Part shown: positions 32,622-44,196 of the stretch, piece by piece
Layout: every line of letters begins with the position of its first letter
Position numbering within the stretch: position 1 is the first letter of the stretch
Origin: Imbricaverruca yamaguchii
Lineage: Eukaryota; Arthropoda; Thecostraca; Neoverrucidae
Direction of reading: 5' to 3'
Assembly (NCBI GenBank): GCA_034440575.1
Contig: JAOTOL010001172.1
Location: 124,001 to 188,000 of the forward strand
Length of the DNA: 64,000 nucleotides
Translations under genes and position numbers: made by a program
Notes under the pieces: generated by a model
What the model saw: the letters and a program-made list of their open reading frames with translations, nothing else
Database searches by the model: none
What the model was told of the DNA's origin: nothing

Positions 32622-33719
32622 ATCATTGGTACGCATGTTTTTTGTGGCTTTGGATAGTACTTCAGTGAATTTAGCATTTTGTTGGTGAACTGACTACTTA
32701 TTGACATATAGGTACTTTAATTTAAATTGCATATATCTGGAAAATGTGTTATTTCCCAATACCATATAAAGCAAAACCATTCACATCACATCACAAAGCA
32801 TCATGCACATATTTTTATTTCAAATTGTATGGCCTTCTATGCATCTATGTTAGCTTTTGACACAAAGGAACCAGATTAATCTGACCTGAAAATTGTTAAC
32901 TTGGAAATGGTACCATTAGCTCAGGATTTCATTTCCGGAAATATGGCACCCACACACTGTTATTGCCCTTTCCAAAGCCAGAAGTACAAGGCTCTCATCT
33001 AGCATACAACCAGATGTGCATCAAGTGCACCAGGTAGTGCAAAAGAAGGTGTGCCAACCCATGGAGGAAAAGGGACACCTGCTGCCCCAATACCAGGGAA
33101 ATAAAAAACGAAGTGCAACGGAAATAAAATATTAAGAAAGGTAAATTAAGAGTAGTTTTCTTAAAGACAACTAGGGTAATTATCTGTTTTTTCTATAGAA
33201 GCCCATGACCACAAATGAGAAAATGGCATGGAATCGACTTGTTGAAGCTTTCCTAGCATCTGCACCTACTGCTTCTTCAGAAACTAAATATGAGCAAAAT
33301 ATGCACTGTTTAAACTTCAGTGTTTCACAGTTTAAACTTTAATCAGAAGCTGTTGACTCCTTTTGTGATAATGATAAGGTATTCCATCAGCCATATAAAA
33401 CAGGCAACCATCACAACATGCCCATTGTGCTGAAGTGTAAGGGTGATATAGGGTGACACTCCTAAGGAAAAAGATTGTCAATAATTTCAATAACAATGGT
33501 CTGAATTCAGCTTTAAAAAAACCTGGTTGAGCAGAGGGTGCACACAGGTATTCTTGAATACTGCAAGCAGCGTGACATCCCTGGTTTATGAGTAGATCCC
33601 TTCCAGTCATTAGTATTGTGAACATTTTCAAAGTAAATGAAAGGTAGTGGGAAAATTTAACATTTTTTACATTCCATTTTTTTACAATACAATGACAATG
33701 ATTGATGACCCTGCAGGCT

Positions 33720-33940
33720 AAATAGAAGAGGATCATTCAGGTTCACTTGATCTAGCCCTTTAATAATTTTGTACATTTCAATCACATCACTCCTGAACCT
33801 CCCATATACTTAAGTGTGTACATATATAATGCTGAAAGACTTTCCACATGTTCTAGGGTAACTAGTCCACTGACGTGTCTAATGACCTTGCAGTGCACAC
33901 AGGTCCAACTTGTCTTTTTTGGAATACTTTGGAACTGAAA
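33720..33940 (-). pseudogene. CR1-like LINE remnant
   Basis: Minus-strand translation gives KVIRHVSGLVTLEHVESL and MYTLKYMGGSG, then, after a frameshift, DVIEMYKIIKGLDQVNLND. This corresponds to [27 protein letters not shown] in the intact CR1-like copy. Stops and a frameshift make it defunct. Confidence 0.7.
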
Positions 33941-34089
33941 AGTATGTATCTGCAGAGGAAATGAGTGGTCACATGCTAGCCACAAATATAAAACTTTCAT
34001 TGAAAAACAGAAATTTAATGAATTCAGATTACCTGAAAGTGCAAGTTTACCTAATGTATGTTTATGAGCAAATGTTAGATTCATGAATC

Positions 34090-35100
34090 GAAGACGTCAG
34101 GTGCCACGGTGCCGCGGTAGCTCCCCTTATTTTTCTTCCTCGGACGTCCCTGTCGAAAACTAAGTATATATTAACTGTGCATAACCATCCATCACCCACC
34201 CATCTTCACCCATCGCCCAAACTCATCGTTCACTCATGTTTCCAAACGCATCATTCAAAATCTGAACGAAGGCAGGAAGCAGTTGACCCTCATCCGCTTC
34301 ATCAGCATAAGTTATAGCCAAAGGTTCTAAATCATGATTAAGCTGGAGTTATGCCCCACAACCATAAAGTTACAAATCGTACAAAGCACAGATGAAAGTG
34401 GGCCGACCCATCACGACTTTAGCAAGGAATTAAACACCGCGCCCGCAATTGCACCACAAACGTCTCACGTCTGTCACATTTGTCGACTGCAGGCGCAAAA
34501 ATGTGTTCGGGGTGACGTCATAGTTCCGATTACACCGACTGCACAGATGCTTGCCGAACCAGGCTCATGCGTCTATGGATGTTCATCGTACGCGTTTCGT
34601 ATGGACATTTTTCAAATTGATTCAACCATCCCAGGAGGATTGCACCAGCCTTTAGCGATACATAATTGATTTTTTTTAAAAACCTTACCATTCTCTCCTT
34701 ATTGATTTATTACGTTCCATTAAAAAATTGTGCGAAGTGAGACTTAGAATGTCTTTTTCTAATGCTTTATCAATATGTTTAGCATTATGAGACTACTCCT
34801 ATCATCTGCAAATGCATACTTTTCAGTTGGCAGACATAACATCATTTTTTTTTAAAGTTGCTTGCAGGGTAATATAGCATAAAATAATTCTTGAAAGTAA
34901 AAAAGATAACATAATCTAACTTAACCCAGGCTAATATTCCATGTGAGTTGAATACATTTTGAAAATATAAAATTAAGATAATTTTTCTCATTTTTTCCTC
35001 TCTTAATTAAAAACCTAGCCTAGCCTAATCTGCACTTGTGTATTTTAACTCACAAAAACTAATGTATGAAAATGTTTCCATTTTTATACTTTTTATTTGT
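34090..35100. other. Intergenic; no supported gene
   Basis: A 111-codon frame at 34334-34669 contains a CHICRLQAQKC Cys cluster but no domain I can name and no splice context. The rest is AT-rich, with scattered CCTAA-like words. Confidence 0.35.
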
Positions 35101-35105
35101 ATACT

Positions 35106-35966
35106 TTCACCCATCCTGTCTCGGGGGTCTTCAACCGCCCCCTGCCTCCTCCCCTCAGGTTTTTCGCTGATAGTGGACAAACAGTGCGCAGAAGCACGAA
35201 AAAATTTACCACACCTTTTCCCACATCAATTTGGCATGCTGTTTCCAAATTTTGAAGTCAGGTCATCTAGGGTCAATGAGTTAGTCAAAGTCAAGTGAGG
35301 TCACCTCCAAAAAAGTTAAACCAGTTGTCACACTTTAACGGATACATATATTTTAATGAAACTTTCAGAGTTTGCTTATCTTTAGGGATGCAACAAAACA
35401 TACAAGTGGAATTTTTCATTTGTTTCATTTTCGACTACATACAAATTGAGTATTGAGTATACATATAATTTAGTACATACAAATTGCAGTTCAAATAGAG
35501 GATTCTGGCTAAAGTAAGCATTTTTATCAGGGCAAGTTGAATTCCAACACAGTGTGTCGGTTTCTCAACACATCGGAAAAGAAAATTAAAGAAAACATGA
35601 AAACTCAAAATTATAAATTTTCCAAAAATAAACTATATTTTTTGGGGGACAAAAACTATAGGCCTGGTCGATTTCACTGTCCTTTTCTCTTTCCAAATCA
35701 ATTTTGTTTTTCATATATCCCCAAAATGAACTCCCTGGAGCCAATAACATAATGCAAGTCGTGAAATGTCGTGAAAATCTAGCCCCCTAGTGATGTCACT
35801 TTTGGGGGAAGTTGTTTTGGGGATGGACTCAAACTCTATTCATCGAGTGCTTTCCGATTACACCTTTTTCGTTTTCAGGAGATGCTTAGTTTGGATTTTA
35901 GAGGGGGTTACTAAATGCCCCTGAGATTGGGTGTGAGTATCTGACTGGAAAGATGGAGTGGGTTAA
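35106..35966 (+). mobile_element. TTAA-type MITE family 2, copy B
   Basis: This is a full-length noncoding unit of about 860 bp. The 5' end is TTCACCCATCCTGTCTCGG (TTAA decayed) and the 3' end is GGAGTGGGTTAA at 35966. The interior landmarks are collinear with copy C at 38326-39148. No open frame is shared between copies. Confidence 0.75.
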
Positions 35967-36369
35967 TAGAGTTTTTGGGTGCATCAATGGATAGAAATGC
36001 TTCCTACTTAAAACAGAAGCCTAATTTAACCCTTCTGTACATTTGGCAGACCTAACTTAACATAACTCTTGGTAAATGTGTAGTTTAAGATAATTTCTGA
36101 CTTGCTGAAATTCAATTTTCCTATGTAATGTTTATGAATCTGCTTAACCTGATTTAACCACTCATTTCCTCTGCAAATTCATGATTTCCAGTTGGGAGGC
36201 AAAATGACACCAAAAAAGTGAGTTAGTTTGGTAATATAGCATAGAAAGTGATATTCAGTATAAAGAAAGCATGTAGCAGAACCTAACCAAACCTAGCTTA
36301 ACCTTGCGTGTAAGAAAACATACTTCTTTAAAAATGAAAAATTTCCAAACAATTTTTCTTCAATTCAGA

Positions 36370-36829
36370 TTCAGATTTCAGAACAAGTCAGTCACTGAAC
36401 TATGATGTATGGTCACCAGATTGGTCATATCTTCCAAAGTAAACTCTGATTTAAACTGCTTGGTCAGCTCCTCAACTATCTTACTATCCTCACCCAATGT
36501 AGTCCCATTTACTTCCAGTGGACCAATTGTGCTAGAAACTTTACTCAGCTTGTAGAAACTAAAGAACATTTTACTGTCCCCATTACAGTTCCTAGCTAAA
36601 TCCAGTTCTTTTGCTTGCTTTGCTGCTCTGGTTTCTTGCTTCAGTGTCTCTAGCTTTTCAATACACCTTTAGATTAACGACATTGGAAGCTTCTTTAAAC
36701 ATTCTAAATGCAGTTTTCTTAGCCTTAATTGCTTTTATCAAGTCTGGTGTAAGCCATGCTGGCTTTCTTACCCATCTTTTGCATCTTTACTTTTGGGGGA
36801 CATGTCTAATATGAATCTGATCTGAATTA
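36370..36829 (-). pseudogene. CR1-like LINE remnant (segment upstream of the reverse-transcriptase core)
   Basis: Minus-strand translation gives VRKPAWLTPDLIKAIKAKKT, then MFFSFYKLSKVSSTIGPLEV and FKSEFTLEDMTNLV, ending in IHHSS. That is the linker between endonuclease and reverse transcriptase. The IHHSS end matches the HHSSDTW at the start of the copy at 44682, so it belongs to the same family. Frameshifts and stops are present. Confidence 0.75.
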
Positions 36830-36960
36830 CCCTGTTAGTGAAGGAAGACTTCCTGAACCTTGTCCTGATGTGGTTAACTTCAATTTTGAATTGATGGCCT
36901 CTAATTGCATAATTTATGTTGAATTGAAACATAAAAGCTTAGATTCAAGAATATTTGAGT
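36830..36960 (-). pseudogene. CR1-like LINE remnant (C-terminal reverse-transcriptase segment)
   Basis: The minus strand encodes NAIRGHQFKIEVNHIRTRFR, nearly the [20 protein letters not shown] of the 30820 copy. In transcript order it precedes the linker segment at 36829-36370, the reverse of the native order. Two insertions or a rearrangement must be involved. Confidence 0.75.
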
Positions 36961-37055
36961 ATATTAGGCTAGGTTAGGCTGTGTTAGGTTAGGTTTTATT
37001 ATTTAATTATTATGTCGCTAAAATTAATGGCTCCAATATTTCAACATACTATATT

Positions 37056-37262
37056 TTGGCAGAAAATTGTGGTGGTGCATTCTTCCCATATGGTTCTGTT
37101 GTGGTGTTGTTTGGCATGTTTGCTAGTGTGAGATATCCGAGGAAAAAGGCAGAAATGAAGTATTTTCAAGGTGAAGAAATGTTTCATCAACTGCATGGAG
37201 TGCTGAATTTCCCCTCAATGATATCTGAAAAATACTGCTTCCATAGCATTCCTAAAAATAAG
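37056..37262 (+). other. Weak candidate exon, function unknown
   Basis: An open segment (GGAFFPYGSVVVLFGMFASV, FQGEEMFHQLHGVL) follows an acceptor-like TTTTGGCAG and ends at a donor-like AAG|GTATGA. I recognise no domain. It could be a chance frame or a transposon fragment. Confidence 0.2.
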
Positions 37263-37724
37263 GTATGAGTAGTCACATCCGGATTGTGTTTCTAAACATG
37301 GTATTCTGATTGTTAAAAAAGGACCAATAACATTTTAGGACAAGTCCCCCACCCCCAACCAAAAAATCACATTTTAAAGAATATCATAACTTACCAAAAA
37401 AAACCTCACCTAACCAAAGCCATCCCCTTTGAATGCTCCATGGAGGTAAGATGTGTATAACTTACTTTATGGTTACCCTAAACTAATAATAGGCATCCTC
37501 TTTGCTTAATATAACCTGTAGTTGAAGAAAACAATTTCCAAAATTTGTCTTATTTTTTCTCAACAATTTGCCAACCTAAAAACCTAGCAATGTTTTTTTT
37601 AAAGAATAAATAGACATTTCTTAAATATTTTGGGGGGAAAATCTGCAAACTTGTATAAGTAAGCTCCCAACGTTTTTCATATTTGTGCTCAGGGTTTGTT
37701 CTATATAAATACCCTTAGTTACAA

Positions 37725-37940
37725 ATGCCACGTCAAGGTCATGTGGAACGCATCAACGCGCCGAGAACAGTGAAGGTCAAAATAAAACTTGAAGGCTCAC
37801 CATTTGAATGGGTCGTCGTAAAGGCCTTTGATGGTGCTTATTATCCTTCCACTTTTTGCCGGCGCCATACCCACTTATTGAACTATGCAGAGCAAGCTGT
37901 CAAAGTAATAAAGCCAACACGTTCACAGAAACGAGCCTAA
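37725..37940 (+). other. Weak candidate small open frame (71 codons), function unknown
   Basis: ATG at 37725, stop at 37938. The sequence (VKVKIKLEGSPFEWVVVKAF, YYPSTFCRRHTHLLNYAEQA) is more complex than nearby spurious frames and is preceded by an acceptor-like CCCTTAG. No domain was recognised. A short gene, a terminal exon of the preceding candidate, or chance are all possible. Confidence 0.25.
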
Positions 37941-38325
37941 TGAGTAAAAGACCTGGAGGACACCGGCGTGCACAAGATCAAGAGTAGCACGACAGCTTCA
38001 AGGTTCAGGCACTTCACATGAAGTACAACTGTCCGGCGATTAGATCTTTCCGTTACGTCATATGTTTTCAACGTCCTTGATTCCTGCGAAGCTTTTCATG
38101 GCTATATTATTATGTTGCCATTTCCGAATATATGGAAAAGAGTCATAAGACTAAGACCACTTGATAGAACGCAACTTTTTATATGAAAAACGTGCGTTCT
38201 GTTGTGACCTGAAACTTAACCTTACCATTTATGAGTCGAATTAGGCCATCAAGCATGTTTGGAGTCCAGCGGCTGGACCTCAGACTGCAATTTCTGCATG
38301 TTTTTTTTTTGTCCACTGACGAACG

Positions 38326-39148
38326 TTAACCCGTCCCGTCTCGGTGGATCTTCAACCGCCCCTCTCCCTTAGGTTTTTCGCGGATAGTAAAAGAACGGCG
38401 CGCGGTAGCGCGCCTAGATTTTGCATACCTTTTCACCACATCAATTTGACATGCTGCATCAAAATTTTCAAGTCAGGTCATTTAGGGTCAACGAGTTAGT
38501 TAAGGTCAAGTGAGGTCAAATTCAAAAACGTTCAACCAGTCGTCACGCTTTAACGAATACAGAAATTTTAATGAAACTTTCAGCGTTTGCTTATCTTTAG
38601 GGATGCAACAACATTTACGAGGTGAATTTTTCCTTTTTTTCGTTTTTGACTGCATATAAATTTTGCATATTTGCCTATTGCAGTTCAAATCGAACATTCT
38701 GGCTAAAGTAAGCATTTTTTATTAGGGCAACCTGACTTCTAACGACGTTTCTCGGTCAGTTCTACTCATTAGAAAGGTAAAATTGAAGGAAACTTGAAAA
38801 TTTCGAAATTTTTATTTTGGAGGCCAAATAATTGTATGGCCCTCGGCGATTTCGCTGTCCTTTTCTGATTCCAAATAATTTTTTTTTTTTTTTCAAATAT
38901 CACCCAAAATGAACTCCCCAAAGCCAAAAACATAATGTAAGTCGTGAAAAGTCGTGAAAATCTAGCCCCCTAGTGACGTCACTTTTGTGGAATTTTAGGG
39001 GAGGATCCTGACCCTCCTCGTCGAACGCTTTCCGATGACACCTCTCGTTCTCGTGCGACGCTTAGTTTGGGTTTTAGAGGGGGTTAATATCCGCCCCCCC
39101 CCCCGAGACGGGGTGTGAGGATCTGACCGGAAAGACGGCCCGGGCTAA
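38326..39148 (+). mobile_element. TTAA-type MITE family 2, copy C (best ends)
   Basis: The copy starts TTAACCCGTCCCGTCTCGG at 38326. It ends GACGGCCCGGGCTAA at 39148, whose reverse complement begins TTAGCCCGGGCCGTC. With TTAA at the 5' end and CCC as first bases it has the hallmarks of piggyBac-type termini. AGGTCA-like hexamers cluster at 38470-38520. It has no transposase. Confidence 0.75.
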
Positions 39149-39635
39149 TAATGAATGATTGTCGGATGGAACGTTCTGAAAATTATGGGAAGGATGTTTA
39201 GACCGATAATTGTCACACCATGGCCATGACATGCTAAGCTATGGGAAAAAGGGGGAGTGAGCAGGTTCCTCCATAAAAAAGTGCGAAGTTCCACCCCGAC
39301 AATGTTTCTGAATGAAGAATAGGATAATGGCACAACTCCGAATATGTAGATTGACTCGTTCTTCTGCACATTCGTACCCGATTTTCTCCCTTGCTCAACT
39401 GGTATCCTCGCAGGTCACCAGGACCATGTCGATGCAATGTGTTGTTTGCTTAGATGGCATGTGGAATGTGGTGACAATGGAAATGTATAACTGAAGCGTG
39501 GAATTGTCTAAAAATTATTGTGTAGCAGCAAGCGTTCTTTTTCAAAGGCGTATATCATGCAGGGGTTCAAGCATACATTTATTTCTTGGTTTGGCCTGTT
39601 AGCACAATACTGTGCAATGTATGTATGTATGTATA

Positions 39636-39797
<162 letters not shown>

Positions 39798-40114
39798 TAA
39801 GCAATAAACGGGTGGAATTTCGGATAGTAAAACCCTTTTAAGCTGTTGTGACAGGCGACGCCTTGATTCACAAAATGTTAAATTATGGCGGCATAGAAGG
39901 TGAGGGGGTGTTAGGTACCCCGCAAGAATATGCAGTTTCACATATGATCTAAATGAACGCAGGTACCTATTTGTTCGTACATATTGTCTATGGTCCCACA
40001 TCGTTGTGTACCATTAAATCCAGCCCCGAATGACCGAAACATTCCAAGGTCAACACAGGTCAAACAGGGCAGATTTTAAATGTGGGGAAATTATTATTAA
40101 ATGTTGGTCAGAGA

Positions 40115-40470
40115 ATAAACCCCCGCCGTCTCTTCGGTCAGATCCCCACACCTCGTCTCGGGGGGCGGGGGCTGATAGTAACCCCCTCTAAAATATATAC
40201 TAAGCGTCGCACGAAAACGAAAGAGGTGTCATCGGAAGCGCTCGACGAGTAGGGTCCCGATCCACCCCATAAATAATTTCCACCCAAAAGTGATGTCACT
40301 AATGGGGCTAAATTTTCACGACTTTTCACGACTTACATTATGATTTGGCTCTGGGGGACTTCATTTTGGGGGATATTTAACAAAACAAAAATAATTTGGA
40401 ATTAGAAAATGACGGCGAAATCGACCAGTGCCATACAAGAATTTTGCCCTGAAAAAAAATTGAAATTTAA
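40115..40470 (-). mobile_element. TTAA-type MITE family 2, copy D (inverted, truncated)
   Basis: It begins TAAACCCCCGCCGTCTCTTC, the inverted form of the family's 3' terminus. It then carries the reverse complement of the landmarks (CGAGACGAGG, TCATCGGAAGCGCTCGACGA, GGGGCTAAATTTTCACGAC) and stops after about 355 bp. Confidence 0.75.
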
Positions 40471-40661
40471 AAATGGTCATAGTGTGTTCGAAGCATAACA
40501 TGCTGCTGTAGTGTGGTGCTATGTGAGTCATTAAGTGTGTATCGACACACTGTGCACACAATGCGATTTCACCACCTGCAGCACCATAAACGCGTTCGCA
40601 TGATGTACATTTATTATATGCGCGTACCGTAGGCTCTAGGTTCCTCGAGCGTAGAAAACGC

Positions 40662-40805
40662 TGCCCAATTCAACACTGCCAAATTCCGCACTGTCCAATT
40701 CAACACTACTCAATTCAACACTGCCCAATTCAACACAATTCAACACCGCCTAATTCAACACTGCCGAATTCAACACTGTCCCAATTCAACACTGCACAAT
40801 ACAGC
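40662..40805. repeat. ~17-bp minisatellite (AATTCAACACTGCCC)
   Basis: About eight tandem copies of AATTCAACACTGCCC occur with small length changes. Confidence 0.9.
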
Positions 40806-40809
40806 AAAC

Positions 40810-42640
40810 CTCGGTAACCAACGCCCAACAAGACAAGAGCGTCCAGCAAGCTCCCCGAGCAACATCCGAACGCCAGGCTAAATGCTATAAATATGATATC
40901 AACAATGACATCAAAATCTTGCATTGGCCAGACATTGAAATACCATAAAAGTTCAGCATAAGTGCTATGTGTGGCTACTGTCCTGGAATGCCACTCAGGA
41001 TAAGCCAGTAATTATTACTGATCTAAATGAACGTTCCAGCTCGGAGTTTTCACGAATGCATCCGTTCACAAATGACGACAATATCACATTTAATTATAAT
41101 GCAACATAACAAACAGATGTACAACGTATTACATCTTTCAGCTCACAAAGGGTGAATGCACTACCGTTGGCAGAATGTTGCCACCACTAGCATCGTCACG
41201 GTGAGGGACGCGGGACGCGTCTCCCTCAAACTTTGCCAGATTTAGCATCACGTACATGACGTTGTGTGATAAAGCGATCTAAAAACGCTCTCGCCCTCCC
41301 CCACCGACGGGTTAGTCAGCCATTGGCTCCGATCGGAGGGATTCACTAAGGCGGCTTGGAATTCCTGGAATTAGGTAGGATTATCTGTGTATGTAGTGCA
41401 GGTGCAGTGTCCTTAATTTTTTAATCGGAGTGGACACCCATGCTGAGTACCAATTGCTTTTGATGTCCCTTTTTCTATTTGACCTTATAAAGGGTTTGTT
41501 CACGCCCCTCATCCGGAATATGTTGAGCTTCGGCCATTAGAGGTCTTCCAGGTCGAGGCACGGGAACGAGCGGTAGAGTGTTGTCCTTCAAATCGGTGGC
41601 ATTCTCGGTTGCTTGCACGTAGCAGTGCCGATATTTTGTATTAATCGATATACCTGCTTGCTGTTGTGAAAGCCCAATGAATCTTATTGTGCACCAGCTA
41701 TTGGAGGATGAATAAACCACGCTGCAAGCTATATTTTCCGACTCCGACCCCGACCGGGAAGCTGACGCACAGTGAATGACGATGGCATGTGCTGCTTCAG
41801 AAGCTCAAAAAGCGGGAGGATCCAGACATTTTCAAAGGCTGGGGAGGCAGGTACTCGTCTGGAGGGGAGCAATTTCCTCGGAGGGGCACTGTTGCAGTAG
41901 TCCCTTGGTGCTCTCGCTCAGTATAATATTAATTAAGCGCGATAAGGGAACTGCACCGTAACATACTGAATGCGCGTCTGATATCCTGAGAGGGGAACCT
42001 TGGGACAAAAGACGGTTTAGCGAGGGACACTCGAATAGTACGGTGTACTTGATGAGATTATCCGTTTGGGCAGGGATGTTGCTTTATATGTTAAGTGACA
42101 ATGCCGTTTAATATTGGTTTGCGATCCCCCAATAATTTTAGCTGCTAACGTTGGACCGTAGGGAGTGTGCCATCCAATCTGTTTGGACCTGGCCAATATT
42201 GCCTTCATAAATATCCCCTCAATAATTCACATACATATTCAAAGTCCGTGCGTCAGAGGAAAACCACCTTACAATGTGGAGGGCGCAAGGAGCTCCTCCA
42301 TCAGCCGCTAATACATACATGGATGCAAACAAAAAACATGGTTGCATGCCAGCAAGCACGTCCCCTCAACTGCATGCATGACTGAACTTAAAATTCGCCC
42401 GTCAGATGTAAAGCGCCCAGATCCGATTTCCACTCGCGCATTGGGTGCTCCCGAACTGCACTGAAGACAAAGTAGTGTAGTTGGTGACATGAAACGTGCG
42501 CCTGCATATTCCCTTCACATATTCCATGTCTCTTGGATTTCTTCCAAACAAATAGTTCTAAAATATAATAAGTGTGAAATATGCCACCCAAAGACTGTGC
42601 TCCTGGCCAAGCCAGGTTACAACTTATTTCATTCTGAACT
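40810..42640. other. Intergenic, nothing recognised
   Basis: No exon, repeat family or RNA gene could be supported here. Confidence 0.4.
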
Positions 42641-42658
42641 CCACTGTTGTGGCACGTT

Positions 42659-42816
42659 AGGGCGTCGGTAGCTCAGTGGTTAAGCTGAGCGTCTGGCAAG
42701 CCAGAGGTACGGGGTTAGATTCCCCGCGATGCCCGCCCTTCCTGCCAGGGTGAGAGGCAGGCTACGCTGCTGAAGGCCTCAGCTGCTGAAGGCGTCGTAA
42801 AGCCACAGTCCAATCC
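42659..42816 (+). mobile_element. tRNA-derived SINE with perfect 13-bp target-site duplication
   Basis: The head GGCGTCGGTAGCTCAGTGG folds into a near-complete tRNA. Its acceptor stem GGCGTCG pairs with CGATGCC and the D and T stems are intact, but the anticodon arm closes on only four bases, so it is not a working tRNA. The 3' part has GGGTGAGAGGCAGG, then TACGC...GCGTCGTAAAGCC. It is flanked by GTTGTGGCACGTT at 42646-42658 and 42817-42829. Confidence 0.92.
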
Positions 42817-43571
42817 GTTGTGGCACGTTTCTTGTATTCCGAGCTTGAGCTTTCTCAACCGCCGACCGGTCGGATTAGGTTTTCCTCATCCGGTGGAGGT
42901 TCGATAAGGGTAAACCGATTTCGAATTAGGCACAGGAACGGCCGGTAGAGGAAGTGGACGTTTAACCTGTTCCGGATGAAGGCCCAGGAGCAGGCCCTAA
43001 GTTTCACTTTCGCCTTCTTACCGCATGCTGCTTGATACTTGAGTCTTTTAATTCGCTTATGGTTTCTGTCAGCAACAATGCTGACTGGTAAAGTAACGAA
43101 CCAACGGCATTATCCATATACATTTTCGCATTTTGTTCTGCTTCGGTTGGCTTTTTGATAGCATCCCTCCCCCTGGACTCCACACCAAAAAAAAAACTAT
43201 TTCAGGACACTGCAGAAGTGACATCAATTAGCATCGATGTACATACTCATTCTTGTTAAGGACTAAAGAAACGTCACAACACTACGGCACGGATAGGGCT
43301 AGTCAGAACGCAAGCAATGAATTTAACAAGTAACTTGAAATTAAAGGTCCAAATAATGGTGGTAAGTGTTATTATGTTCGCTTGTAGATATATCCTAATT
43401 TTTGGTTTGCCAACGGAAGGAAATCGAAGTGAGTGGCCGAAATCCTGATGTAAATGCATGCTAATATCCCGTGAGAATACTGCTTTGGGGAGCATTATGG
43501 TCAACAGCACAATATTTATCTAACTCCTTCAGTGATGGTCATGGCAGCTTTTTCACAAATACACATGCTTT

Positions 43572-43606
43572 GCAAACTATGCTTATTTGTTATAAGCATA
43601 GTTTGC
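43572..43606. repeat. 15-bp perfect hairpin with 5-base loop
   Basis: GCAAACTATGCTTAT (43572-43586), loop TTGTT, exact reverse complement (43592-43606). It lies just beyond the 3' end of the SARDH gene. Confidence 0.95.
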
Positions 43607-43747
43607 CTACCTACCCTTTCCACTCGAATACGGCCAACCAATCAAGTAACTAGACATATTTCTTAACGAAACAACCACTGATCCAAATAAACACTGATAT
43701 GGCGTTCAGTTGGCTCCCTGAAGGTCTCACTGGCCTGACCCGACGCT

Positions 43748-44196
43748 CTACAAGTGATCCTGGCCGTCATACTCGCCCTGGAGGCGGAGATTCTGCGGGT
43801 CGAACGGCGGCTTCAGGTGGATGTCAGCCGGCAGCCGCTCCCCCATCACCTCCACCTGCCAGCTGCCCTCTCGCAGAAAGGCGTTGGTCACCTTGCCTCC
43901 GCGCGGGTGGTTGACGTAGCCGTAGGCGATCGTTTTGTCCAGAGCGAACGCGTGCTCGGCGCGACGCACAATACCCACCGGCTCGCCATCTAAGAGGATA
44001 CCCTCCAGCCCCCACATGGCAATGTTGGTCCGCGGTGTGAGCGTCACCAGTCGACGACTGACACCCGCCGCCTTCTGGCTTTCCACGGCGGCGCGACCCT
44101 GGAACTGCTGAGCCGTCTTCAGCTTGCAGGTGAAGAGCAAGCCCGCCTCCTGCGGCTTGTCGTCCGGCCGGATCTCGGCGTGCCAGTGCTTGTAGC
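43748..44196 (-). CDS. SARDH: SARDH terminal exon
   Basis: The acceptor CCCTCAG precedes 44196. The exon enters with two bases (GC) that complete GGC after the previous exon's G, giving [15 protein letters not shown]. It encodes the glycine-cleavage-T C-terminal barrel ([28 protein letters not shown]) and ends [17 protein letters not shown] plus a short tail, with TAG at 43748-43750. The exon is markedly GC-rich. No canonical AATAAA was found close downstream. Confidence 0.93.

Noticed and set aside
36961..37000. Interstitial telomeric TTAGG array
   Set aside because: Only scattered TTAGG words occur (CTAGGTTAGGCTGTGTTAGG), with no true tandem run.
42661..42733. Functional tRNA gene
   Set aside because: The anticodon loop is only four bases and the unit sits within a SINE bounded by a 13-bp target-site duplication.
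43748..44196. PDPR or dimethylglycine dehydrogenase instead of SARDH
   Set aside because: These relatives share the C-terminal fold, but the upstream exons ([33 protein letters not shown]) fit SARDH much better.
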